Positions 12,021 to 22,253 of a stretch of DNA of 64,000 nucleotides are shown one piece after another. The position numbers and the translations under genes were made by a program. The stretch covers positions 18,526,134-18,590,133 of the forward strand of contig CP136065.1 of assembly GCA_032622095.1 (NCBI GenBank). The letters are read 5' to 3'. Source of the DNA: Siphonodentalium dalli. Its lineage: Eukaryota > Mollusca > Scaphopoda > Gadilida > Siphonodentaliidae. The stretch's first letter is position 1; each line of letters begins with the position of its first letter. The notes under the pieces were generated by a model. It searched no databases. It saw only the letters and a program-made list of their open reading frames with translations, and had not been told where the DNA came from.

Positions 12021-12643
12021 TTTTAAGAAGTTTTAAATTTTGATAAGCTGTATCATCTACGATACAGAGCGAATAAGATTTTACTGCCCATTTAAAATGA
12101 ATATAAAAGAGCATTTAAAAAAACATGCTTCATTCCTGTTCAAATCGTTTGGTGTTAAAGCGGATTGGACATATTTGATCTGAGAAAGGGGTGACCTATT
12201 TCACGGACGTGTCAGCTATACTTCGTTTGTGGGGTGGGGGTGGTGGATTTCGACCATCCGGTTAACAAGTCCGTTTTCACAACTTCTCGAATTTTCATTT
12301 GTGCCTTGTCGATACTGATTTTGAATTCCAACGCATGGCCGACAATTGTCTTTGCAGAAAACAATAAATTGCACTCTAAATAGTGGTTGGGGAAATTAAT
12401 TATAAAACTATCTCAAACGGTTAATTTTGACTAAAATGTTACTTTTGTTATTGAAAATTAGGAAAAGTGTGACTGTGACGACCTAAATCATAAACCAATC
12501 CCCTATCTCACATCCCCCTTTTTTGCACAATGTTTACCATATTTTTTGCAACTCACTGAAAAACAGTACTGCCATGGGCGTGCTGACAACATTAATTAAT
12601 TAAGATATTTCTAAACAAAATTGGGGACGGGTTGGGGTGTGGC

Positions 12644-12658
12644 GGGGGGGGGGGGGGG
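12644..12658 (+). repeat. G15 homopolymer
   Basis: Fifteen consecutive G in an otherwise AT-rich region. Runs like this are prone to length errors and to polymerase slippage. Confidence 0.9.
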
Positions 12659-12799
12659 TAACACCCAAACTCCTGTTGCCACGTATCCTTTCATCGGGTG
12701 ATAGTTTATTACACATTTTTCGAATTATACTAACTTGATTGTAGCTTCGTGAGATGAAGGGAACAGATTTTCGTCATTTTCTGCTTTCGTTGTACTTAT

Positions 12800-13190
12800 A
12801 CCTGTCCCTCACGCTTGAGCTGGGATAGTACGTGTAGTATATTATGAGTTCTCTGGAAAGGGAACCGTCGTGTTCGCATCCCATTATAGCTCATTTTTAG
12901 CTATGATTGAACGTGAATCATTCCCGGAGGGTGGGGATAGTAATTCCCTAATGTCAGATACCAATATAGTTGTTTTCGCATTCAGTAGAGCTAATTTTTT
13001 AGCTAGGGTTGTATTTGTCACATTCCTCCGGGGTGGACAATTTGTGTCGCATTCCCCGGTGGGGTGGGGGAGGGACTGAAGATGGTCTTACCCTAATGTC
13101 AGATACCAATATAGTTGTTTATCCATTCAGTATAGCTAATTATTTTAGCTAGGGTTGTACGTGTCGTATTTCCCCAGTGCGTATGGGTGA
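12800..13190 (+). repeat. degenerate tandem repeat, about 145-bp unit
   Basis: The cassette atgtcagataccaatatagt, then gagctaatt(t)tttagctagggttgta, then cattcctccggggtgg occurs at about 12948-13090 and 13095-13190. An older copy is at 12830-12945 (tagctcatttttagctatga). No coding potential. Confidence 0.6.
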
Positions 13191-13734
13191 CGCCCTATAG
13201 CCTATGTAGTAATACCATCGCATACTAGTACCCTATACACTACTGAGGTAGATGACTATATGGTGTTTTCGACCACTCCAGGCTTGGCATACCGAACCAC
13301 CATTTCGCAATGATCAAGTGCTTAGTAGAGGCGATTGGTAAGATAATTGCCTACTGTATCCACTGTGTATATCTGACACTGGAAATTTTGCAGGAAAATT
13401 GCATTTGTTTACACAATATGCCAATATTTTTTACCGAATATTCGTGATTGTTAAAAACCAGGACACATCAGGAAGATAAAATCCCCATGAATACTATAGA
13501 GTATAATATACATCTAAGAAATACTATATATACATTCTGGATATAAAGTACGTCCTCACAAATAAGGATTAATATGTTAAATTCTACGGATCGTCTGCAA
13601 CTTGGTCTGATAAACACCAATTTTCTCATGTCTAAAACGTCTGTGTGTTTACATATTGCTATGCACGTGGTGTAATAAAAGTCCGCACTGACTTACATAG
13701 TACCAAACTATTTTTCAGCTGTTGGTATTATTAT

Positions 13735-13861
13735 TGGCGAAAGACATAATTATTTGGTGCACGGCGAATTGCAGGAGCACTGTCGTGCAAATTTAAATTC
13801 GCACTGTACGGAATTTTGCAAGCCCAAAACAATATCTGCCAATTGTAGGCAAATAATGGGG
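13735..13861 (+). repeat. dispersed repeat, copy 1
   Basis: Contains ttgcaggagcactgtcgtgc, then gtacggaattttgcaagccc, then atctgccaattgtaggcaaa. The same sequence in reverse orientation is at about 28855-29011. Probably a short non-autonomous transposon; ends not determined. Confidence 0.6.
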
Positions 13862-13929
13862 TCAAAATTGGAGACATATCATTATGGGGACCATTGTGCC
13901 ATGTCAGTCCCATTTCTTTCCAGGTTGTT

Positions 13930-14390
13930 AACTCCAGTTCAAATTATTATCCGATCGAAACAACACTTCGAATGAAGAATGACAATTACATTATTGAGGA
14001 CAATTTCAATTATGGTTCTAGTTCGATGATCATTTTCTTTGATTTATGACTCTTTTTGTTTTTACTTAGAAATTGCTATTTTCATGTTGTCCGGATAATA
14101 ACTCCGGTGAATAATATCCGATCTGAACGAAACTTGGTACGAGTTATAAGCATTGCATTATTGAGGTCGGGTTCCAATATCGGTCCGGGCAGATTATATT
14201 TATTAGCGCTCTAGTCCTTTTCAGATCTATAATTTGCCATTTTTGTGTTTTCCGGATAATTCCAGTTAATATCAACTAATCCCAAATAAACTTGGCATCA
14301 GGAATATCCATCATATTGTTCAAGTCAACTTTAAATGTGGTTCAGAACTGCTGATGTTTGACGGAGCTATATCCCTTTTTCTACCAAAAA
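13930..14390 (+). repeat. degenerate tandem repeat, about 165-bp unit
   Basis: Three diverged units, starting near 13930, 14098 and 14262, share tccgga-taa-aactcc-gt, an ATC-GATC-AA-AACTTGG core and tca-attattgaggtc. Non-coding. Confidence 0.5.
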
Positions 14391-14596
14391 ATATATACTG
14401 ATTCCACTTTGAAACTGCCGATTATTCCATCATGCACACATTCCACACACATTGAGTTGTTCTGAGCTTGTTTCTCATGTGGTTGCAGTAGCACACTAGG
14501 CGACATGGTTCCATTATGTCTTGATTTATGTATCTTCAGATTATACTTGTATTTAGTTTTAAATCCGCATATCTCACATGTTGTTTCCTTGTCCAC
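14381..14596 (-). CDS. candidate exon with one C2H2 zinc finger
   Basis: The frame encodes TTCEICGFKTKYKYNLKIHK followed by SRHNG, a canonical C-x2-C-x12-H-x4-H finger. Downstream the frame runs on through MCVECVHDGIIG to a stop at 14381. On the minus strand a cag lies immediately before GTGGACAAGG, so a splice acceptor could open the exon at 14596. One finger does not identify a protein; it could belong to a C2H2 transcription factor, to a transposase or to a dead fragment. No partner exons were found nearby. Confidence 0.45.
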   Translation of the reverse strand: MDKETTCEICGFKTKYKYNLKIHKSRHNGTMSPSVLLQPHEKQAQNNSMCVECVHDGIIGSFKVESVYIFW

Positions 14597-14919
14597 CTGA
14601 ACAGATTATACTACGGCTGCGATCTCAAATGATGACATTTTGGACAGAATGAATACCTCGTTCGCAATTTGTGCCATGTATACACGCAAACATTACACAC
14701 AAGCGGTGCGTTGAACGGACATCACCATGTGGACATGCTGTTATCTGATTACTGATCTGAATTGCAAATAAGACGGCAATTGTAACCCCAGTGCACGAAT
14801 TATGTGGTAAGGACATGCTGGTGAAATTATTGACAGCTACGCACGTTTGTTCACGCCCCATGCAGTTTCGGCGAATATAAAAAAATTGATGACCCCACCC
14901 TCCCAACACCACAACGCTT

Positions 14920-15650
14920 CATATCGAGATCAGTTTGGATTATTCTATTAACGTTTATGGTAGCTGCCATCCATATGGTGAAATGGTAAAATTATGTCAC
15001 TTGTCCTTGTAGGATAACCTCATGCAAATTCAAGAACCAACCCATTAATCTGCATATATGTCCAATTTAAACAACTGACATTTGTTCAGGATGCAGCGGG
15101 CCTGCCCGTCTGACACCTGCAAAAGAGTCGCATTGCTGACACCCACCCCTTGAATCAACCAAGGGGATCCATAATCCCATATCTGCAGGAATGATAAGGA
15201 CTATTTATGGAATAAAATATTTATATAGATGAATATTTATGTACAGATGAATATCTTTCATGCTCACACGTTTAGGATCACAACTAAATTTATTGGAAAA
15301 TGAAAATAACAATATTTGTCATTAGCAAAGATGAACAAAGATGTTGTATTGATGCCTATATTCGTTGACCAGCATCTATAATATGAAGGCAAAAATTATA
15401 CATACATTGAATTGTTTATTGAGGAGCCAAATATGTAACCCGTGCAGAGGAGCAATTACCACCCTCCTTATTTGAATTGTATTGGAGTTCAGGGGAGCTG
15501 GAGCATCAAGGAATGGCTTAAGAAGTTGCAAAAAAATGCCCTTACCCCTTTTGTATATTATAAATATAAATTTATAATGGCATTATAAGCATATATATGA
15601 GTGTTCAGGCCCATCATGCCAATAATTGCCATCAGCGTCATTGAAGAACT
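14920..15650. other. no gene recognised
   Basis: AT-rich non-coding DNA before the TTAA-target MITE at 15653; only short ORFs. Confidence 0.4.
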
Positions 15651-15652
15651 AA

Positions 15653-16139
15653 AGGCACGGGCGGCGTTCGTTGTTGAATATTCATAGTTCAAGTCGCCAT
15701 CAACGGAAGGAATATTAAAATATATATAGTTTTGTTCATATGCCAATCATAATCAGCGCGTAAATAGTTGTCAAGATGTACGATGGTGTACGTAAACAAG
15801 AACCTTCTCGTGTTACAGACGTTTTGCTTCTGTTTACATAACACAACGCAATCCTATTGGTTAATCACGCACAAATGATATAAACGCTCTTTATTATTTC
15901 CATATCAGGAAAAAGTAACAAATACCCGGATCTAAACAAAAGCAAGGAAATGTAACGTTTTTTGCTTTTGTTTACATAACAAAGGAAAAACATTTGACAA
16001 TACCACACTGTTTATGCCATATTTATGATTGCTATAAGAACACAGTCTGTCTATATTTTACTGCTCTTTCTGTTTATGGCGGTTTTTGACGGAGCTGAAT
16101 ATTTTAACAACATACCCACCACCAACGCCGCCCGTATCG
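15653..16139 (+). mobile_element. TTAA-target MITE, family A copy 1
   Basis: The left end aggcacgggcggcgtt and right end aacgccgcccgtatcg form terminal inverted repeats. The right flank is TTAA (16140-16143) and the left flank CTAA (15649-15652, one change from TTAA). The interior is about 75-80% like the copy at 41519-42036 (for example aatattaaaatatatatagt and gtttacataaca). TTAA target sites and AG-starting ends fit Kolobok or piggyBac-type elements. No transposase is encoded. Confidence 0.75.
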
Positions 16140-16329
16140 TTAATTATAATTGGTTAAGCGCTCTGCAAATCTCATTATTATTTATTATTGATGACAATCG
16201 GTCAGCTAGTAACAAATTTGTGCCTGACGTTGGGTTAGCTTGGGTCGGAAAATTTCATAGTTATTAACATACTTGTAATCCGACATTTTCAATCCAACAT
16301 GAGCAATATATATTCATTGTGGACGATTG

Positions 16330-17255
16330 ATTAATTTTTTTTATCATTCTTTGTTCACAGCCTTAAACATAAGACTAGATCGAGCGTTCTGCCTCGACAC
16401 CGCTCAAATAATGATCTATATCGATGGGAGCATCTTAATCTGCCGACGGCTATTGTTTCCAGGGGTATCTGCACGGGGTGTCAGTAATGCCATAGTTCAA
16501 ACGCTTATAAGAGACTCGTCCTTTCTTTTGTTGTGCATATTTCGCCTGACAATGTTCGAAAATAACGATTGAAGTTTAATTGCAAACTACTGGACGAGAC
16601 ATTCAACGTGATAAAAACAAAAGGCGTTTTAGCCGCGTTTACCATCCAAGACACAAACGGTCTGTTTAAATTTCTTATAGAAAATATAGTTCAGTTTATC
16701 GACCCTCTCTGGGTCTACGTGAACAATGGCGTTTTCTTGAATAGACTGGACGTCTTCTTGACATTTGTCGAGGAATTTAGACCTTGGAAATTTCAAAACC
16801 GAATGGCCAACAAGGAAGCTTGTTCATCTTCCACAGGGCCATCATATTCCACTGCGTCTATTCTTCCGGGTTCGTCGCAGATGTCATGCCCTTGCTCCGC
16901 CAGTACGACCTTCTCAATGTTCTCATAGAATACACGGATACTGGTTTCTTTCCTGGTAAAATGGAATGGAAAAAATTCGTGAAAGCTTCAGTTGCAACTC
17001 ACTACAGACTGGAGTGGTTAAGCTCTGCTTCATCTGACACTGATCTCTCATTCTTTCTGAAATGCCACGACGATCCGCTGTCTTCTTGGCGAATATGGTA
17101 TCTGCTGTCGCACAAACGTCACCGATCGAGAGAGCTGCGTCATCTGGTACTTCTATTAAATAAAACCACACATCAAAATAGATTGTGTTGTTCTCAGTGT
17201 GGCTTATTTTACGTCAATAAGATTACTCACGCACTATTCTCCTGCAATACAATCA
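16330..17255 (+). mobile_element. LINE ORF2 3' part, interrupted by the Ngaro element
   Basis: Two frames (16569-16928, then 16784-17278) read through RT-adjacent sequence. They give VATHYRLEWLSSASSD, a basic helical stretch, and a zinc knuckle CCSQCGLFYV...HALFSC typical of the C-terminus of several LINE clades. The frame breaks at the Ngaro border (17256). The continuation is at 25463-25792, where LRDIFLEIIIDVF and then a long open frame ending at 25690 follow. Upstream (16330-16560) the sequence is more decayed. Confidence 0.7.
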
Positions 17256-17392
17256 TTTATCCCACAGGGTTAAAATAAAGACAAACAATGGAATGCGGTT
17301 TTAGCTACCTGTTTAGCAAAACATAATTACAGGAAGCCGATACATGAATAATAATAAAAACAATTAACAATTTTTGAGGCGCAATAACCGCC
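17256..17392 (-). repeat. Ngaro split repeat Y2 (outer 3' copy)
   Basis: 137 bp beginning tttatcccacagggttaaaa. Essentially identical to Y1 at 17876-18012. Its outer edge abuts the LINE sequence ...caatacaatcat. Confidence 0.9.
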
Positions 17393-17490
17393 GTCATCAA
17401 AAACAAACCCCGAAAGGTGGGGGGGGGGGGCAAAGACATCAACCCTGTGTGCTCTCCAACAACCACGAAAAATGGGAGGGAGGGAGGGTT

Positions 17491-17878
17491 TTCAAAAATT
17501 GGTGACCGTCTTCTTCGATCGATAAGTTGGAAAGAAAGTGGACACCGACCGCGCCGCTCACCCCTACGTGTAAAAATATAGTTCTCCCCATTCCTGCTCA
17601 AGAGTTATCCCAATCGCTTCGTGGCCTAATTAACATTTTTCCCAAACTCTCGCGATTCATGATTATGTTGTCAATTTGTCCAAATACTTTGTCGCTTTAT
17701 TTTATTTTGCTTACTTCTTTGGAATTCCATGCGGTATGGCGTATTGGTAGCGTAGTGATCTATCGGTGAAATATTTCGCTACCGAACATGTTTGCGTTTC
17801 TAAAAGTTTCTGGTTTAAATCTCCGCATCTGTTTAACCCTTTGGGATAAAATACGTCGATCTTATACGACTATGTTTT
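17491..17878 (-). repeat. Ngaro split repeat X2
   Basis: 388 bp starting ttcaaaaattggtgaccgtc; matches X1 (25075-25462) with only a couple of differences (for example aaagtgg versus aaagttg, cgatctt versus cgctctt). It joins Y1 directly at gactatgttttatccc. Between X2 and Y2 lies a unique 98 bp with a G12 run (17419-17430) that neither other junction has. The plus strand carries a tRNA-like stretch (tggcgtattggtagcg, then ggtttaaatctcc). Confidence 0.9.
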
Positions 17879-18012
17879 ATCCCACAGGGTTAAAATAAAG
17901 ACAAACAATGGAATGCGGTTTTAGCTACCTGTTTAGCAAAACATAATTACAGGAAGCCGATACATGAATAATAATAAAAACAATTAACAATTTTTGAGGC
18001 GCAATAACCGCC
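17876..18012 (-). repeat. Ngaro split repeat Y1 (inner copy)
   Basis: Copy of Y2 ending ...gcaataaccgcc; inside the element next to the non-coding tail of the recombinase ORF. Confidence 0.9.
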
Positions 18013-18411
18013 ATAGCCAAAGAGTCCCGTTTGTTCTGGCACTCTTTGGCCCTGCCAAAAAAAATTGAGCTGGATAGGACAGTTGCTGGAACGAACCCAG
18101 GATCAAAGTCTTTGCATGGGGAGGAAAATTATGTAAAGTAACAAATTGTAGAAAACCCAGACTCAAAGTCATTGAACATGTCCGGAAAATAATTCGATTA
18201 ACCAAGTGTTGAAAACCCTTGACATAGGAACCGCTGCAATGGACTACAAGCCCGCTGGGGACAAAATTGTATACTACATGGCTAATGTGACTAGAAATCT
18301 AAAGACTGCCAGGAATAATCGTGTGCCGCCCCAACGCATCCAATGGCACCTCGCTCAAGCGTAGTTGTCATTGAAAGCATGAGATCCCGCCGCGCTCATG
18401 CAAAGGCGGGA
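18013..18411 (-). other. Ngaro 3' non-coding spacer
   Basis: Lies between the recombinase stop (18412) and Y1. Contains the short repeat 'gaacccaggatcaaagtctttg / gaaaacccagactcaaagtcattg' (about 18094-18180). No ORF of note. Confidence 0.6.
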
Positions 18412-19309
18412 TCAATGAGCCATACTGCGAAGGTATGTGTGAAAAGCATTTGAATGCCACCTGCCCATCAATCTTATTTGGGCATCAGTAAATCCCAGCC
18501 CGGCCGCCCAACATGCAGCCCCGATTCGGAAACTGTGAGGCTTTACTTTGTGGGGGGTCCAAGTGATTAAACTGTAAGCATTCCTGAAAAACTGTTGTAA
18601 ACTGCCTGTGCAACACGGGATCCCCATCTGGCCAGCTGAAGAGGGGCCCATCGCCACCGCCACGACAACCCAGATATTGTATTAATGCCCGTACGGGGCA
18701 GGGACCGGTATGTTGCGACCGGATGTATACAACATGGGGCCGACCACTTGCGTTATGTTTAAAATACCGGAAAGTTATCGCAATTTTTGTGGGGGAGACG
18801 AGTTTTGTATCTGCGTACTGAATTACCCTCCCTTGCAGTGCAACCGAGGCAGGGCACAGCTCGCCGATTCGAGCGAACCCATAAAATGCTGTCGCAAAGA
18901 TTGCCCGGTACAGCTGGCATGCATAACCCCCTTCGGCCAGATGCAAAAGTGAATTGCAAAGTTGTCGCAGTATACGTGGCGTGATGGGTATACGCCCGTC
19001 CTGGGAAGGTCTGTTATGTTGAATGCCCAAGAGCATTTTTTGAATATCAAAATGAGAGCATGGATCTGTAAAACCTTGGAATTTATGGTGATATGTAAGA
19101 GCCGAAAGTGTGGAACGAATTGTTCTATAGGCATACCCCTGGTTATACAAAAAGGCTACGAACAAGGATACTGTGCGCGTGCTTGCTGGGAAAGGCCGGG
19201 CTGAGATTTGCCGACAAAAGGCTACATACTGATCCTTTGTTTTTCTGTACAACCGATGTGTGCGGTCAGCTAAGCTGTCATGGATGAGCTGGTCTACTGT
19301 TTGAGCCAA
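18412..19309 (-). CDS. Ngaro tyrosine recombinase (frameshifted)
   Basis: Joins copy DNA to the target without an integrase. From the ATG at 19309 the N-terminal SAM-like domain (SLADRTHRLYRKTKDQYVAF, then a TIRSTLSAL helix) leads into the catalytic domain with the first Arg in YGFARIGEL (residue 147). The remaining catalytic set (HSFR box, GRWH, then FHTYLR with the nucleophile Tyr) is only in another frame, 18663-18412. The switch is at or near a G6 run (plus 18552-18557). In the upstream frame the protein ends early at 18485 and lacks HxxR, H/W and Tyr. So this copy encodes no complete recombinase unless the run is a sequencing or assembly error. It starts 16 nt inside the end of the RT ORF, an overlap usual in compact retroelements. 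Confidence 0.85.
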
Positions 19310-21102
19310 GTGCGCAACGCATAGTCTGCTGGTACTGGTGTGGGTTGTTCCGCGGCATGGGGGTAGGCCCGACGAAATTCCTGAAACTGAAATCGACTGA
19401 TGCTATCGCATGGAATATTTTGACACCCCGGGACATGACGAGCGCGGAAATGGATATTGTAGACTAGACAAGACAGGACCAATTGTCGCAAAAGGCATAA
19501 GATCGAAGTGTCCTTCGTAGTCTGTTTATTTATAACTGTGACTATTGCTTCGTTATCGCAAAGAAAAAGAACTTTATGGTTCTTAAGTTTTGGCCCCCAT
19601 ATTTTAATTGCAAGTAAAATTGGGTACAATTCCAGCACGGCAATGTTCATTGACCCCTCGCCAGTCTCCCAGGGGACAACAAGCCACTCACTTCCAAAAA
19701 TGGCCCCACAACCGCGCGATGTTGAAGCATCAGTATATAAATTGATAGAATCATTAGTGATCCAAGGGTCTTTGAGAAAAAAGGACCGGCCATTGAAAGA
19801 GTTTAAGAAAGCCATCCAAATTTGCAGATCTTTTTTAACGCTTTGAGTTAGTCGAAGTTTATGATGGGGGAAACGAACCCCTAGCGTTAAGTTAATCAAG
19901 CGACGAAGGAAGGCGCGACCAGGGACCACTACCGAGCAAGTAAAGCTGAGTAAACCAATAAGAGATTGTAATTCCCTGAGAGTAACCTTATGCCTAGCAA
20001 GGAAAAACTTTATAAGGCTTGAACATTTGGACAATTTCGCTTCGGGTAGGCGGGCCGATTTAGAAGGTACATCAAGTTCTATCCCCAAAAATATAATTGT
20101 CTGAGTGGGGGTAACCGTTTTTTCCCCGGCCAAAGGGACCCCAAGGTATGCGCATATTTGGAGTGCTTTCGCCAAGTTGGTCCGACATTGGTTCTTACTA
20201 GAGGCGAAAATCAAAAAATCGTCTAACACGTGTAAGGTCTCAATCCCATTATTTCTGAATATCCAAGCCAAAGATGTGCTGAATTTTTCGAAAATAAAGC
20301 AACTAGAACGACACCCCATGGGGAGGCACTTATCAAAATAGTATTTGCCCTCCACTTGCATGCCCAACAATGGATAGTTGCTTGGTTTGACTGGGAGTTG
20401 TCTGAACGAATTTCGTATATCAAATTTCGCTAGGAAGCAACGATCTTTCATGTCGCGTATCCTCTCAATGGCCTGTTGTATAGTTTGGTATGAGACCGAA
20501 GCGATCTCTTCTGGAATGCCATCATTAATGGAGTCTCCCTGGGGAAAAGAGAGATGGTGTATCATTCTATACGTTCCCGGCGTAGATTTCTCGACAACCC
20601 CCACTGGGGAGACTACAAAATTGTCTAATGGTGGGGCCTCAAATGGGCCCTGAATACGCCCCGCATTAATTTCATCAGTCAACTTCCCTTGAACGATCCC
20701 TGGGTAATCATTGGCCGATTTCAGATTCGGAGAGATGTGAAGGCTGGTACAAGTAGAACCAATGTCGAACCCCTCCTCGAAGCCCATGACCACATATTCC
20801 CGGTCTATGGTGTTATAACCACTACTAGTAAGCAGGGCCGCTAGCCTTCCCACGTGGATTGGAGTTGGAAGTTGATTGCCCGCGCCCCCGGGGTGGCGCA
20901 GTAGTGAACGTCCCCCTGTGTTGACCCCTGCCTCGAAAAGAATTGGGCGGTACTGATGCTGCCCTACTCGGGATTGAACACCTGGGCGCTCCCGCCCGAT
21001 GGGAGCCACTGCATAGGAAGCAATCATGCCTATAGGGGCACGCGCCAAATTCGCAATATTGCCCATTATGGAACTTTCGGCAAAATCCAAAGGGCACCCC
21101 AT
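19294..21102 (-). CDS. Ngaro reverse transcriptase / RNase H
   Basis: Copies element RNA into DNA and degrades the RNA strand. The 602-codon frame is open throughout. RT motifs in order: KFDIRNSFRQLPV (catalytic Asp at residue 228), LPMGCRSSCF (260-269), and HVLDDFLIF with the catalytic Asp pair at 294-295. RNase H follows with TDAS, ELYPI, CDNEA and PCDSISR supplying the usual D-E-D-D residues (about 445-570). No protease or integrase domain is present, as expected for this group. The assigned ATG (21102) lies inside the Gag frame; the ORFs overlap by about 278 nt in different frames, so expression by frameshift or re-initiation is possible. Apparently intact. Confidence 0.9.
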   Translation of the reverse strand: MGCPLDFAESSIMGNIANLARAPIGMIASYAVAPIGRERPGVQSRVGQHQYRPILFEAGVNTGGRSLLRHPGGAGNQLPTPIHVGRLAALLTSSGYNTIDREYVVMGFEEGFDIGSTCTSLHISPNLKSANDYPGIVQGKLTDEINAGRIQGPFEAPPLDNFVVSPVGVVEKSTPGTYRMIHHLSFPQGDSINDGIPEEIASVSYQTIQQAIERIRDMKDRCFLAKFDIRNSFRQLPVKPSNYPLLGMQVEGKYYFDKCLPMGCRSSCFIFEKFSTSLAWIFRNNGIETLHVLDDFLIFASSKNQCRTNLAKALQICAYLGVPLAGEKTVTPTQTIIFLGIELDVPSKSARLPEAKLSKCSSLIKFFLARHKVTLRELQSLIGLLSFTCSVVVPGRAFLRRLINLTLGVRFPHHKLRLTQSVKKDLQIWMAFLNSFNGRSFFLKDPWITNDSINLYTDASTSRGCGAIFGSEWLVVPWETGEGSMNIAVLELYPILLAIKIWGPKLKNHKVLFLCDNEAIVTVINKQTTKDTSILCLLRQLVLSCLVYNIHFRARHVPGCQNIPCDSISRFQFQEFRRAYPHAAEQPTPVPADYALRTWLKQ

Positions 21103-22160
21103 TCGGTTGAGATGGTGGAATTCGTCCCGTTTGAACCAATGGTGTAACGCCTGCCACTCCCAATTCTTTCGCTCTCATGAACAGTTCCCAATTCCAAGTG
21201 TCCCATGTAAGCCCAATATTACTCTGTTTCAATTGTCGAAAACTTTTGTCATAAAAGGCCCAACTAAGGCCCATCTTGGCCAGATAACGGATGTTGGATT
21301 GATATTTGATCATAGAAATGGCCAGCGTTGGATACTTCTCGAAGTACACTGACATGTATACCTCGTACGCGTCGACCCACCGCTCGATTGATAAAATGCG
21401 TTTGGGTTCAGGTGGTAATGATGCCAAAACTCTACCGACGGAAGTGTCCACCCAGCTAGATCGGCCGGTGCCTGTATTTTCTGCACTGGGGAGTAAATGA
21501 GAAAATTCCACATATTCGTGGGCCCATATTTTACGTTTTGTCTTGGTGGAAACTGAAGATGAGAGCGGAATGGATTGAGATTGAAAAGTTGGCCCCACGT
21601 CTACCCCCCCCCCCCCTCGAAGAAAACAGAGGAAGGTTAGCATTGCCTCGCTCAAGCGTAGGAAATGGAAACCCTCCCCCATGGCTTTGATCCGAGTCGG
21701 AAGTAGATCCATCCGCTATACTGGAGATCGAAACGCGACGTCTCTTGGCCCGGTGCGCCTGGGAAGAGTGAAGGGCAACGGGTATTGGCGAGACAGGACT
21801 AGAGATATCGGGCGGCGAGTGCCTACCTGATGATTGTTGAAATGGTGCGCGTCCTCGTGTGGATGGTCGACCGCGCGGGGCTGTGTGCCCTCTTGGAGAT
21901 TGACCGCGGGTGCTGGTAGAAGCGCGTCTTCTGTGAACTGGGGATGCCGAGCTATCGCTGTCCCGAACAAAGCGAAGTGATGCGCGACCTCGTGTGGCAG
22001 GCATAGCCGCGTGCCTGGCTGTGGTACTTCGCGAGCGTACGCTGGCCCGTGTGGGGCGGGTAGTAGATACTGGGCTGGACCGGTTCCTATCTCGTATGCG
22101 GCCTGCGCTCCTGGTGGTCCTTGCGACTGAAGGGGATTGACCCCTGCCTCTCCGTGGCAT
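20825..22160 (-). CDS. Ngaro Gag-like protein (frame change at a C13 run)
   Basis: The N-terminal part (from the ATG at 22160, MPRRGRGQSPS; an upstream ATG at 22253 is also open) is rich in Arg, Ser, Thr and Pro, suggesting RNA binding. The main part (read to 20825) has a helical capsid-like region (YMSVYFEKYPTLAISMIKY) followed by CRKFHNGQYCEFGACPYRHD, then C..C and H..C pairs: a zinc module of the CCCH/CCHC type common in DIRS/Ngaro Gags. The C-terminus is RG-rich. The two parts are in different frames; the switch lies at the plus-strand C13 run, 21604-21616 (minus-strand G13). Either the run length is wrong, or slippage is used, or the copy is dead. Confidence 0.8.
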
Positions 22161-22253
22161 ATGGAAACTGATAGCTGAAAAAAGAAAATTACACCACGCA
22201 GTATGGAACCTTAACTCAACTAATAGCCTGTCGTACCCCGGAGTGCCATGCAA

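Noticed and set aside
16025-16267. 80-codon ORF with a hydrophobic start
   Set aside because: It lies mostly within the family-A MITE (15653-16139), and the related copy at 41519 has a broken frame here.
17305-17601. 98-codon ORF MSRNGENYIFTRRGERRGRC, also at 24925-25185
   Set aside because: It lies in the X repeat, diverges right after the repeat ends, and has no family; probably chance within a non-coding terminal repeat.
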